DNA of 6,349 bases from an uncultured Lachnobacterium sp. (GCA_900548765.1 URLU01000132.1:1-6349); one strand, 5' to 3'; shown: positions 1 through 6,349, counted from the first letter of the stretch. Numbers and translations are program-made. The notes: generated from the letters alone by a model not told the origin.

Positions 1-38
1 TAATACCATATTGTATACATACGAAAGGAAGAATAAGT

Positions 39-1313
39 ATGAAGAAGAAATGGATAGCATCTGTTCTGGTAGCAGCTATGGGTGTGTCTTTACTTTCAGG
101 CTGTGGCAGTGCAGCAGGAAACGCAAGCGTGGCATCTACAGAGGCTGACAGTTCAGTGTCACAGGGAAGTGACGGAACAGTAACACTTAAGGTATGGTCT
201 GAGGAGAGCAATTTTGACATGATGAATCAGATGATTGAGAGCTTCAAGCAGGAGTACGCAGGACAGGCGGACTTTGATATTACACTTGAAGCATCTGCGG
301 ATTCTGAGGCAAAAAATAATGTTCTCGGTGACATTCATAATGCAGCGGATGTATACCCACTGGCAGATGACCAGATAACAGGACTTGTTGCAGCAGGTGC
401 TTTATATCCGGTAGCAAATGCAGATGAGGTAAAGGCTGCAAATGATGAGGGTGCAGTTGCTGCAGCAACAGTTAATGATGTGCTCTATGCATATCCGATG
501 ACTGCGGATAATGGCTATTTTATGTATTACGATAAAAACTACTTTACAGATGAGGATGTACAGACTATGGATGGCATGCTTGCAGTTGCAGCAGCAAACG
601 GCAAGAAGATTACCATGGATTGGAGCTCAGGCTGGTATATGTATTCGTTTTTTGGCAACACAGGTCTTGATTTTGGTGTGAATGATGATGGTGTAACAAA
701 CCATTGTAACTGGAATGCTACAGATACAGCCATAAAGGGTGTTGATATAGCACAGTCTATGCTTGCAATTGCAACAAATCCTGGATTTATGAATGCAGTA
801 GATACAGACTTTCTGGCTGGGGCAGAGGATGGCAGTGTAATTGCCGGAGTCAGTGGAGCATGGAATGCAGCTACCATTAAGCAGATATGGGGCGATAATT
901 ATGGTGCTGTAAAGCTGCCTACATACACCTGCAATGGTGAGCAGGTGCAGATGGCATCCTTCAAGGGATATAAATACATGGGAGTAAACGCGTATTCTGC
1001 ATACCCTGAGTGGGCGGCAAAATTAGCAGACTGGTTTACAAACGAGCAGAATCAGACATTGCGTTTTGAGGTTAACAATCAGGGACCTTCAAACATAGTA
1101 GCAGCATCATCTGATGCAGTATCACAGGTTCCTGCACTTATTGCTGTCATGGATCAGGCACAGTATGGTACCTTACAGCGTGTGGGAAACAGCTACTGGG
1201 ATGCAATGAGTGCATTTGGTGAAACAATGGCAAGCGGCAATCCAAATGGGACTGATTTACAAGAAATAATGGATACACTGGTTGAGGGCATCACGCAGTC
1301 GGCAGCTAACTAG
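39..1313 (+). CDS. Extracellular sugar-binding lipoprotein (MalE-like ABC solute-binding protein)
   Basis: Predicted lipid-anchored solute-binding protein of 424 residues that captures a sugar, probably an oligosaccharide, on the outer face of the membrane. The start codon has a good SD (AAAGGAAG, 24-31) 7 bases upstream. Residues 1-22 form a lipoprotein signal: KKK, a hydrophobic stretch, then lipobox LSGC with Cys22 as the lipidated residue. A Ser/Ala/Gly-rich tether runs to about residue 45. The mature fold opens with the strand VTLKVW, followed by a helix with MIESFKQEY, as in the maltose-binding (SBP_bac_1) family. The C-terminal motif YWDAMSAFGETMASG resembles the MalE C-terminal region. 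The length is normal for the family. No permease or ATPase gene follows; the next gene, 14 bases on, is a chemoreceptor, so a sensing role alongside or instead of transport is likely. The family call is firm; the ligand is unknown. Confidence 0.92.
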   Translation: MKKKWIASVLVAAMGVSLLSGCGSAAGNASVASTEADSSVSQGSDGTVTLKVWSEESNFDMMNQMIESFKQEYAGQADFDITLEASADSEAKNNVLGDIHNAADVYPLADDQITGLVAAGALYPVANADEVKAANDEGAVAAATVNDVLYAYPMTADNGYFMYYDKNYFTDEDVQTMDGMLAVAAANGKKITMDWSSGWYMYSFFGNTGLDFGVNDDGVTNHCNWNATDTAIKGVDIAQSMLAIATNPGFMNAVDTDFLAGAEDGSVIAGVSGAWNAATIKQIWGDNYGAVKLPTYTCNGEQVQMASFKGYKYMGVNAYSAYPEWAAKLADWFTNEQNQTLRFEVNNQGPSNIVAASSDAVSQVPALIAVMDQAQYGTLQRVGNSYWDAMSAFGETMASGNPNGTDLQEIMDTLVEGITQSAAN

Positions 1314-1327
1314 AGGAGGAATACAGG

Positions 1328-3061
1328 ATGAATCAGAAAAAGAAAATAAGCACTAAGGTTATAGTAATGATTCCGGTATTTATTCTCGGAATTGTGAGTG
1401 TTATATCAAACATCTGGTCGTTGGCGAGTCTTAGAAATGTAAACAGCGCAGCCACAATTATTGCAGGGGAATCAATGACCAATGTCAGTGAGCTGGCAAG
1501 CATTGAGCAGTCTACAATGGAAATCCATAACCTGGGTTTGTCACATATTGTGGCCACAGACTTAAATACAATGATTAGTGTTGTAGAGAAAATCAGGGCT
1601 GAGGAAGCAAGTCTTGATGAGCAGCTTGAAAGCTATAAGATATATGTTGATGAAGATACACAGTCAGATTACAAGACAATCTGTGAGAACTATGAGAACT
1701 TGAAATATGAGTGTGCAAACCTGATGGCATATAGTGCGGCAGGAGACAATGAGGCGGCATATGCCCTTGCCAATGGAGATGTATCTACATATGCAGATGC
1801 AATAGCTGCTTCTATAAATACTATCAAAGACAAGGTAAATACAAACGCAGATGTTGAGAAGACAAACCTTGAGAAGACATATGCTGCTTCATTGACGACA
1901 AGTATAGCAACAATTGTCATAAGTGTGGCTGCACTTGGTTTTGCGTCAGTACTGGTACTCAGGATGGTTATCAGACCTCTTTCAGTAACCCAGAAGGAGA
2001 TAAGCGGTATCATCGAGAATATTGATAACAAGCAGGGAGATTTGACACAGCGAGTATCTATAGCTGACAACAAGGAGATTGATGCGGTTGGTCATGGTAT
2101 CAATACTTTCATGAGCAAGCTGCAGGCGATATTTAAGATTATTATCAGCAACTCAAACAGGATGGAAGCTGTTGTAAATGAGGTAAGGCAGAGTGTACAG
2201 ACCAGTAACGGGAGCGTGTCTGATCTTTCAGCCTTGACAGAAGAGCTTTCAGCCACAATGCAGGATATTGCAGAGAATGCATCAGTAATCAACAGCAATA
2301 CAGAGTCAGTAGCCAATGAGGTTAATGACATTGCGGACAAGACAACTGAGATTAACGAGCAGACAAGAGAGATGAAGAATCACGCACTTGCGATGGAGAC
2401 AACAGCAAAGGCAAATATGGATTCTACAGGTCAGAAGGTAAACGAGATTTTAACTGTGCTTGAAAAGGCTATCGAGGAAAGCAACAGTGTAAATCAGGTT
2501 AACACCCTTACCAATGATATTTTAAATATCGCAAGCCAGACAAACCTGCTTGCATTAAATGCATCTATTGAGGCTGCCAGAGCAGGAGAAGCAGGAAGAG
2601 GCTTTGCAGTTGTTGCCACAGAAATCAGCCAGCTTGCCGCTGCCAGTCAGGAAGCAGCAAATAACATCCAGCATATTAACAGCATCGTTATCAATGCGGT
2701 ACATAATCTTGCTGACAATGCAAATGATTTGGTTGGATACATGAATGAGTCAATTCTTCCAGAGTTTCAGAAGTTCGTCGAGGCAGGAGGCGAGTACAGA
2801 GCCAAGGCTTCCAATATTGAGATGTCTATGAGTCAGTTCGAGGAGAAGACAGACTTACTCAAGAAATCAATGGATGAGATTGCTGATTCTATCAACACAA
2901 TTTCACATGCTATTGATGAAGGTGTAAATGGTGTTGTATCTGCGGCAGACAGTACTCAGGTATTGGTTGAGGATATGGATAATATTTCGAAGCGTATGGA
3001 TGAGAACTACGAGATAGCAGGCGATTTGAAGAAAGAGACAGCTATATTCATCAAGCTTTAA
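1328..3061 (+). CDS. Methyl-accepting chemotaxis protein with four-helix-bundle-like sensor
   Basis: Transmembrane chemoreceptor of 577 residues that controls the CheA kinase through CheW. TM1 is about residues 11-33. An extracellular, mostly helical region (about 34-186) has the size and style of a 4HB_MCP sensor rather than a Cache domain. TM2 is about 189-211. A HAMP domain follows from about 212 to 265, with R216-P217-L218 and later GDLTQRV. The long cytoplasmic coiled coil has its hairpin tip near 398-435, with the family signature QTNLLALNASIEAARAGE and then GRGFAVVA (EAARAGE at 415-421). The descending arm contains an unusual Pro/Gly stretch (about 476-490). No CheR/CheB-type pentapeptide is seen at the C terminus, which ends FIKL. 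The start is set by SD AGAGGAGG (1312-1319), which overlaps the stop of the sugar-binding gene. This indicates one operon with likely translational coupling and suggests that the receptor reads the loaded binding protein (inference). Confidence 0.95.
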   Translation: MNQKKKISTKVIVMIPVFILGIVSVISNIWSLASLRNVNSAATIIAGESMTNVSELASIEQSTMEIHNLGLSHIVATDLNTMISVVEKIRAEEASLDEQLESYKIYVDEDTQSDYKTICENYENLKYECANLMAYSAAGDNEAAYALANGDVSTYADAIAASINTIKDKVNTNADVEKTNLEKTYAASLTTSIATIVISVAALGFASVLVLRMVIRPLSVTQKEISGIIENIDNKQGDLTQRVSIADNKEIDAVGHGINTFMSKLQAIFKIIISNSNRMEAVVNEVRQSVQTSNGSVSDLSALTEELSATMQDIAENASVINSNTESVANEVNDIADKTTEINEQTREMKNHALAMETTAKANMDSTGQKVNEILTVLEKAIEESNSVNQVNTLTNDILNIASQTNLLALNASIEAARAGEAGRGFAVVATEISQLAAASQEAANNIQHINSIVINAVHNLADNANDLVGYMNESILPEFQKFVEAGGEYRAKASNIEMSMSQFEEKTDLLKKSMDEIADSINTISHAIDEGVNGVVSAADSTQVLVEDMDNISKRMDENYEIAGDLKKETAIFIKL

Positions 3062-3094
3062 AATACGAGAATTATTGAAATAACGAAATAATAC

Positions 3095-3133
3095 AAAAAG
3101 ACCACGCAGGCGATTGTACTGCGTGGTCTTTTT
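3095..3133 (+). terminator. Strong intrinsic terminator of the binding protein-MCP operon
   Basis: There is a perfect 15-bp inverted repeat (3095-3109 pairing with 3119-3133) around a 9-base loop. The GC-rich core is GACCACGCAG / CTGCGTGGTC, flanked by five A on the left and five T on the right. It starts 33 bases after the MCP stop codon. The A/T symmetry means it could act in both directions, but both neighbouring genes are on the + strand. Confidence 0.95.
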
Positions 3134-3142
3134 GTCTATAAT
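3114..3142 (+). promoter_or_regulatory. Candidate sigma-A promoter for the LacI-GGDEF gene, overlapping the terminator
   Basis: A perfect -10 box TATAAT (3137-3142) lies 17 bases downstream of TTGTAC (3114-3119), which keeps the TTG of the -35 consensus but is otherwise weak. Transcription would start near 3149, giving a leader of about 44 bases to the ATG at 3193. The -35 box falls in the terminator loop and the start of its right arm, so the two signals share DNA. The -10 match is strong and the -35 match is poor. A promoter is expected here because a strong terminator separates this gene from the one before. Confidence 0.6.
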
Positions 3143-3157
3143 GTATTCATATAGTTG

Positions 3158-3176
3158 CACGCAGCTTAAAAGCGTG
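3158..3176 (+). repeat. Small leader hairpin containing a third copy of CACGCAG
   Basis: CACGC (3158-3162) can pair with GCGTG (3172-3176) around a 9-base loop, just ahead of the SD of the GGDEF gene. The heptamer CACGCAG at 3158-3164 is identical to part of the left arm of the upstream terminator (3103-3109) and complementary to its right arm (3119-3125). The hairpin has only 5 bp and may be chance; no known riboswitch is recognised. Confidence 0.3.
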
Positions 3177-3182
3177 AGTATT

Positions 3183-3189
3183 GGAGAAG
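3183..3189 (+). promoter_or_regulatory. Ribosome binding site that sets the LacI-GGDEF start at 3193
   Basis: GGAGAAG ends shortly before the ATG at 3193; the GGAG core is followed by a 6-base gap, near the ideal spacing. An in-frame TTG at 3181 overlaps this SD and has no SD of its own, so it would add four residues (MEKR) without support. I therefore take 3193 as the start. Confidence 0.8.
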
Positions 3190-3192
3190 AGA

Positions 3193-5067
3193 ATGAAGAA
3201 AATTGCGCTTATAGCAGATGGATGGAAAAGATTAGTTACATATTCCTGGGTGGATGGAATTATAAAGCAGGCAGAGAGTCTGGGCATAGATATATGCCTC
3301 TATTATTTCAGCTCAAATGGTAACTGGAGCCATGACAAGAAGTTTAATGACGGAGAATACGTGATTTACAGTCTGCCGGAGTTAGATGGATTTGATGGAA
3401 TAATATTTGATTGCAGTAATATGGTGGACGGGGAACAGATAGAGTCCATTGTAGGGAAGCTGGAGCAGACCAGGACACCGGTTGTCAGCATAGCTTATGA
3501 CATGGAGGGCTTTTATTATGTGGGGAATGATAATAAGAGACTTTTTACAGAGATGATAGACCACTTGTACAATCACCACAACTGCAGGAGCTTTGTCTAT
3601 GCAGGAGGTCCGGAGGGACAGTACGAAAACACTGTGAGGCTTGAAGCTTTTAAGGAAGCTATGGAGAGCTATGGTATTCCTGTAACAGATGACATGTACA
3701 TGAATGGAGACTATGATTTTGCTACAGGTGTCAGATACATGAAGGAGTGGCAGGAGAAAAAGCGTGAGTTTCCGGATGCTTTTGTGTGTGCAAATGACAA
3801 TATAGCAGCAGGAATATGCTCAGAGGCTGCAAGGTATGGTTACAGCGTGCCGGAGGATTTTCTGGTTACAGGCTGTGACAACCTGGACAAGGCTGCATTT
3901 TTCAGCCCACAGATTACTACAATAGAAAGCAATCGTGGCAGAATCGGTCAGACTGCCATGCAGATTTTAGCAGACCTGTGGGATGGCAGACCGATTGAAA
4001 AATACCACTATCTCCAATCAGACTTGGTCTATGGCGAGAGCTGTGGCTGTCCTAACAACGGACGTGTGGATTATAGAAGATACGCCAAGGAGCAGATTGA
4101 GTATCAGGTGACAGTAGGCGAGCAGGAAGAGGCGGTCATGACTCTTCAGAATGCTATTGAGGAATGTGTTTCCTACAATGAGCTCTATGAGAAGTTTGCC
4201 CAGTATGTTTTCTCACTGGACTGCGATGGTATCTATATTATCACAGACAAGGAGCTGGTTCAGGCATCTATTCATGGAGAGTTCCCAAGGAAGAGATACA
4301 ATCCTGACAATCTGATGCTCTCTTACGCAGGGGAAAAACAAAAGGGTAAAATGGACGTAAGGACGCTTGCTGAACTGAAAACCTATATGGAGAACCAGCC
4401 AGGCCGTAACACATTTATGCTTTGTTCGATTCATTTCAGGGATAGGATTGTTGGCTGCACAGTACTCAGAAATCCGAGATTTTTGTATGACAATGCTGAT
4501 GTGATGTCCATTAATTCTACATTTGTCACAAGGCTTGAGAACCTCTATAAGCAGAGAAAGCTGGAGGTAATCAATGAGGAGCTTAAAAACATCTACAACA
4601 GAGACGCCCTGACAGGGCTTTACAACCGTGTGGCATACACAGAGATGGTAATGCCGAGATTCAAGAATCTTACAGAAAATGGAACCAGCTGCAGCATGAT
4701 ATTCTTTGATGTAGATGGATTTAAGCAGATAAACGATACTAAGGGGCATAAGTATGGCGATGAAGTTTTAAAGGAAATAGCTGAGACCCTTGAGCGGGAG
4801 AAGCCGGTAGAGGGCTTTGTATATAGGTTCGGTGGAGATGAATTTGTGCTCTTTTATCCGCACAATGATGATAAAGTTATACAGGATTTTATCGGGAAGG
4901 TTTCGTCCGAGCTTAAGAAGAGTGACGTGAGCATAAGTTACGGAATAATTGTGACGGATCCGGCAAGTGGAAAAAGTCTGGATGAGTACATAGTAATGGC
5001 TGATAAGGAAATGTACAAAATAAAACAGGCAAAAAAACAAAGCAGTAATATAACTCTTTTACATTAG
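3193..5067 (+). CDS. Cytoplasmic LacI-type sensor diguanylate cyclase (GGDEF)
   Basis: Predicted soluble enzyme of 624 residues that makes c-di-GMP from two GTP under control of a small ligand. Residues 1-280 are a LacI/GalR-type periplasmic-binding-protein fold beginning directly at its first strand (KKIALIADG), with no helix-turn-helix and no signal peptide. Family hallmarks are AFKEAMESYGI, PDAFVCANDN, VPEDFLVTGCDN and ITTIESNRGRIGQTA. A Cys pair follows in ESCGC (282-286). Residues about 290-450 look GAF-like (weak call), then a helix leads to DALTGLYNR (471-479). The GGDEF domain is intact: metal-binding D506 in DVDGFK, N514, GHKYGD (518-523) and GGDEF (547-551). The position of the inhibitory I-site RxxD reads PVEG (538-541), so product inhibition by that site is not expected. 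D523 is the residue usual for c-di-GMP rather than cGAMP makers. The ligand is unknown, probably a sugar. It appears monocistronic, between two terminators. Confidence 0.93.
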   Translation: MKKIALIADGWKRLVTYSWVDGIIKQAESLGIDICLYYFSSNGNWSHDKKFNDGEYVIYSLPELDGFDGIIFDCSNMVDGEQIESIVGKLEQTRTPVVSIAYDMEGFYYVGNDNKRLFTEMIDHLYNHHNCRSFVYAGGPEGQYENTVRLEAFKEAMESYGIPVTDDMYMNGDYDFATGVRYMKEWQEKKREFPDAFVCANDNIAAGICSEAARYGYSVPEDFLVTGCDNLDKAAFFSPQITTIESNRGRIGQTAMQILADLWDGRPIEKYHYLQSDLVYGESCGCPNNGRVDYRRYAKEQIEYQVTVGEQEEAVMTLQNAIEECVSYNELYEKFAQYVFSLDCDGIYIITDKELVQASIHGEFPRKRYNPDNLMLSYAGEKQKGKMDVRTLAELKTYMENQPGRNTFMLCSIHFRDRIVGCTVLRNPRFLYDNADVMSINSTFVTRLENLYKQRKLEVINEELKNIYNRDALTGLYNRVAYTEMVMPRFKNLTENGTSCSMIFFDVDGFKQINDTKGHKYGDEVLKEIAETLEREKPVEGFVYRFGGDEFVLFYPHNDDKVIQDFIGKVSSELKKSDVSISYGIIVTDPASGKSLDEYIVMADKEMYKIKQAKKQSSNITLLH

Positions 5068-5073
5068 CATAAT

Positions 5074-5122
5074 AAAGTGTGCCATAAATCTTGCGCTCAT
5101 GTGCAGGTTTATGGTACATTTT
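5074..5122 (+). terminator. Long hairpin terminator after the LacI-GGDEF gene
   Basis: Bases 5074-5090 pair with 5106-5122 in 17 base pairs, including three G-U wobbles; the core is CCATAAA / TTTATGG. The apical part closes further (TGCGC 5092-5096 with GTGCA 5101-5105, one wobble) over a 4-base loop TCAT, leaving one bulged T. The T-rich run ATTTTTATTT (5118-5127) overlaps and follows the right arm. It starts 6 bases after the stop codon and separates this gene from the symporter. Confidence 0.85.
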
Positions 5123-5186
5123 TATTTGCAAGACATTTGAAAACTGATAACGACAGCTTTTAGTTGATATGTTGAAATCGTAAAAA

Positions 5187-5191
5187 GGGAG
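5187..5191 (+). promoter_or_regulatory. Ribosome binding site serving two overlapping starts
   Basis: GGGAG is the only SD-like sequence before the symporter. It lies 4 bases from an ATG at 5196 and 11 bases from the symporter ATG at 5203; the first spacing is a little short and the second a little long. The start at 5203 is chosen because it is the only nearby ATG in the symporter frame and gives the normal family N terminus. Confidence 0.65.
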
Positions 5192-5195
5192 AATT

Positions 5196-5210
5196 ATGAA
5201 AAATGAATGA
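5196..5210 (+). CDS. Four-residue leader ORF (MKNE) overlapping the symporter start
   Basis: ATG AAA AAT GAA TGA begins 4 bases after the SD and ends inside the symporter gene, in another frame. Its stop codon (5208-5210) lies 5 bases past the start of the symporter ATG (5203-5205). A ribosome ending here could restart at 5203, giving translational coupling. It may equally be chance in A-rich DNA; no product function is proposed. Confidence 0.25.
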   Translation: MKNE

Positions 5211-6349
5211 ATTTCTGGCAACAGTTGCGCATGTTAATGACGTGATTAACAACTTTGTGTGGGTCAAGATTGGTCTTATCCTTCTCTTGGGAACAGGTAT
5301 TATAATGACCTGTCTCACCGGATTTTTCCAGGTTTCCCACTTCAGACACTGGTGGAAACACACAATTGGAGAGCTGTTTAATAAGGAAAGCGATTCCAAG
5401 GACAAGTCAGACAAGCATAATATTTCGCAGTTTCAGTCACTGTGTACAGCTCTTGCTGCCACAGTAGGAGTTGGAAATATAGCTGGTGTGGCATCCGCAA
5501 TCGTGGCGGGAGGAGCTGGTTCAATCTTCTGGATGTGGATTGCTGCTTTCTTTGGGATGATGACTAACTACTCTGAAAATGTGCTGGGAATCTATTATAG
5601 AAGGAAAAATGAGAGAGGTGAATGGTGTGGAGGTCCTATGTACTATCTGAGGGATGGACTGGGCAGGCACAAAAACTGCAGGACACTGGGAGCAGTTTTG
5701 GCAGTGGCATTCTGTATTTTCTGCCTGTTTGCTTCCTTTGGAATCGGAAACTTATCCCAGAATAACACCATAGCAGTTAACCTTAAGGCAGCATTTAATG
5801 TCCCGACCTGGGTTACAGGAATTGGAATTGTCATTGTGGCAGCCCTTGTGATTATAGGAGGAATCAAGCGAATTGCAGCCGTTACAGAAAAAATCGTGCC
5901 TTTTATGGTTGCACTTTATATGATAGGAGCTCTTGTGATATTCTTCTCAAATATCCAGAGTGCAGGACTTGTGTTCAAGAGTATTTTCGGCTGTGCATTC
6001 GGTATCAAGGCAGTAGAGGGCGGCTTTGTCGGTGTTACAGTAAAAAGTGTAATCACATGGGGCTTTAAGAGGGGAGTGTTCTCAAATGAGGCAGGACTTG
6101 GTTCCTCTGTAATGGTTCATTCCTGCTCAAATGTCCGTGAGCCTGTTCGTCAGGGAATGTGGGGAATATTTGAGGTGTTTGCAGATACAATCGTTGTGTG
6201 TACATTGACAGCCTTTGTGATTTTGTCATCAGGAGTGGTTGACCCGGCTACAGGCACGGTGCTTGTCACTGGTGCAGATGGAGTGGCACTTGAAAAAACA
6301 GCATTGGTTGGAGCTGCTTTTTCAACGGTATTTGGAAAATTCGGAACAG
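5203..6349 (+). CDS. Sodium:alanine/glycine symporter (AGCS family), 3' end outside window
   Basis: Membrane carrier that imports alanine or glycine with Na+. The first 382 codons are present without a stop, and the frame runs off the window end; family members are usually about 450-480 residues, so roughly 70-100 are missing. The N terminus FVWVKIGLILLLGTGI followed by GFFQVSHF is typical. Family signatures are visible in order: AATVGVGNIAGVA (from residue 86), GGAGSIFWMW (103-112), GGPMYYL (143-149), RGVFSNEAGLGSS (from 290) and VREPVRQGMWGIFEVF with DTIVVCTLTA. Multiple hydrophobic segments are evident. A terminator lies upstream, so it needs its own promoter; I see no convincing one in 5123-5185. 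The family assignment is firm; the exact amino acid carried (Ala, Gly or possibly Gln) cannot be read. Confidence 0.95.
   Translation, partial: MNEFLATVAHVNDVINNFVWVKIGLILLLGTGIIMTCLTGFFQVSHFRHWWKHTIGELFNKESDSKDKSDKHNISQFQSLCTALAATVGVGNIAGVASAIVAGGAGSIFWMWIAAFFGMMTNYSENVLGIYYRRKNERGEWCGGPMYYLRDGLGRHKNCRTLGAVLAVAFCIFCLFASFGIGNLSQNNTIAVNLKAAFNVPTWVTGIGIVIVAALVIIGGIKRIAAVTEKIVPFMVALYMIGALVIFFSNIQSAGLVFKSIFGCAFGIKAVEGGFVGVTVKSVITWGFKRGVFSNEAGLGSSVMVHSCSNVREPVRQGMWGIFEVFADTIVVCTLTAFVILSSGVVDPATGTVLVTGADGVALEKTALVGAAFSTVFGKFGT

Noticed and set aside
12..19. Palindrome TGTATACA just upstream of the sugar-binding gene, possible operator or -10 box
   Set aside because: It is only 8 bp and the symmetry does not extend outward. 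A start just after it would fall at the SD, and the upstream context is missing.
1690..2073. 127-codon minus-strand frame inside the MCP gene, with hydrophobic stretches
   Set aside because: It is the complement of the TM2 and HAMP coding region; the hydrophobic look follows from the sense codons. No family match is recognised.
3181..3192. TTG at 3181 as the start of the LacI-GGDEF protein
   Set aside because: The TTG overlaps the SD that serves the ATG at 3193 and has no SD of its own.
3114..3323. 69-codon + strand frame starting in the terminator and overlapping the GGDEF start
   Set aside because: It starts inside the terminator, has no good SD and loses out to the LacI-GGDEF frame, which has clear family motifs from its first residues.
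4213..4749. 178-codon open frame on the minus strand inside the GGDEF gene
   Set aside because: It lies wholly within a well-supported gene, has no recognisable domain and no convincing SD, and its composition is that of an antisense shadow.
5139..5151. GATAA near 5146 as a flagellar sigma-28 type -10 element
   Set aside because: The preceding GCC of the motif is absent and no TAAA-type -35 lies at the right distance.
5144..5173. Promoter-like CTGATA, 18-base gap, TATGTT before the symporter
   Set aside because: Both boxes match the consensus at only 4 of 6 positions, and such pairs are common by chance in A/T-rich DNA. A promoter must lie in or near this gap, but I cannot place it.
5068..5202. 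Search for a riboswitch or small RNA between the GGDEF and symporter genes
   Set aside because: Only the terminator hairpin is seen. The remaining ~80 bases are A/T-rich without a recognisable conserved aptamer such as the glycine or c-di-GMP riboswitch cores.

Overview
The window looks like chromosomal DNA of a motile, low-to-mid GC Gram-positive clostridium. The signs are strong AGGAGG-type ribosome binding sites, a lipoprotein substrate-binding protein, A/T-rich codon choice and several family-specific sequence styles. My best guess is a flagellated member of Lachnospiraceae (the Roseburia / Agathobacter / Butyrivibrio neighbourhood). That placement rests on protein style and is not proven.

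All four genes are on the + strand and fill almost the whole window. (1) 39-1313 encodes a MalE-like sugar-binding lipoprotein. (2) 1328-3061 encodes a methyl-accepting chemotaxis protein (MCP). It follows 14 bases later, with its Shine-Dalgarno (SD) sequence overlapping the upstream stop codon, so these two genes form one operon. That operon ends at a very strong intrinsic terminator (3095-3133). (3) 3193-5067 encodes a cytoplasmic protein in which a LacI-type sugar-binding domain without a DNA-binding domain is joined, through a GAF-like middle region and a helix, to a GGDEF diguanylate cyclase domain. A good promoter candidate overlaps the preceding terminator, and a second long hairpin terminator (5074-5122) follows the gene. 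(4) 5203-6349 is the first 382 codons of a sodium:alanine/glycine symporter (AGCS family), cut by the window end.

The first three genes can be read as a nutrient-sensing module. The binding lipoprotein captures a sugar outside the cell and may present it to the MCP, which steers swimming. The LacI-GGDEF protein may read an intracellular sugar and set the c-di-GMP level, which commonly governs the choice between swimming and settling. No transporter permease lies between the binding protein and the terminator, so the binding protein is either the last transport gene of an operon that begins upstream or is dedicated to sensing. The functional link is inference; the domains and gene order are read directly from the sequence.

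There is no sign of mobile elements, CRISPR arrays, tRNA or rRNA. The only non-coding stretches are 1-38, 3062-3192 and 5068-5202, all under 140 bases.
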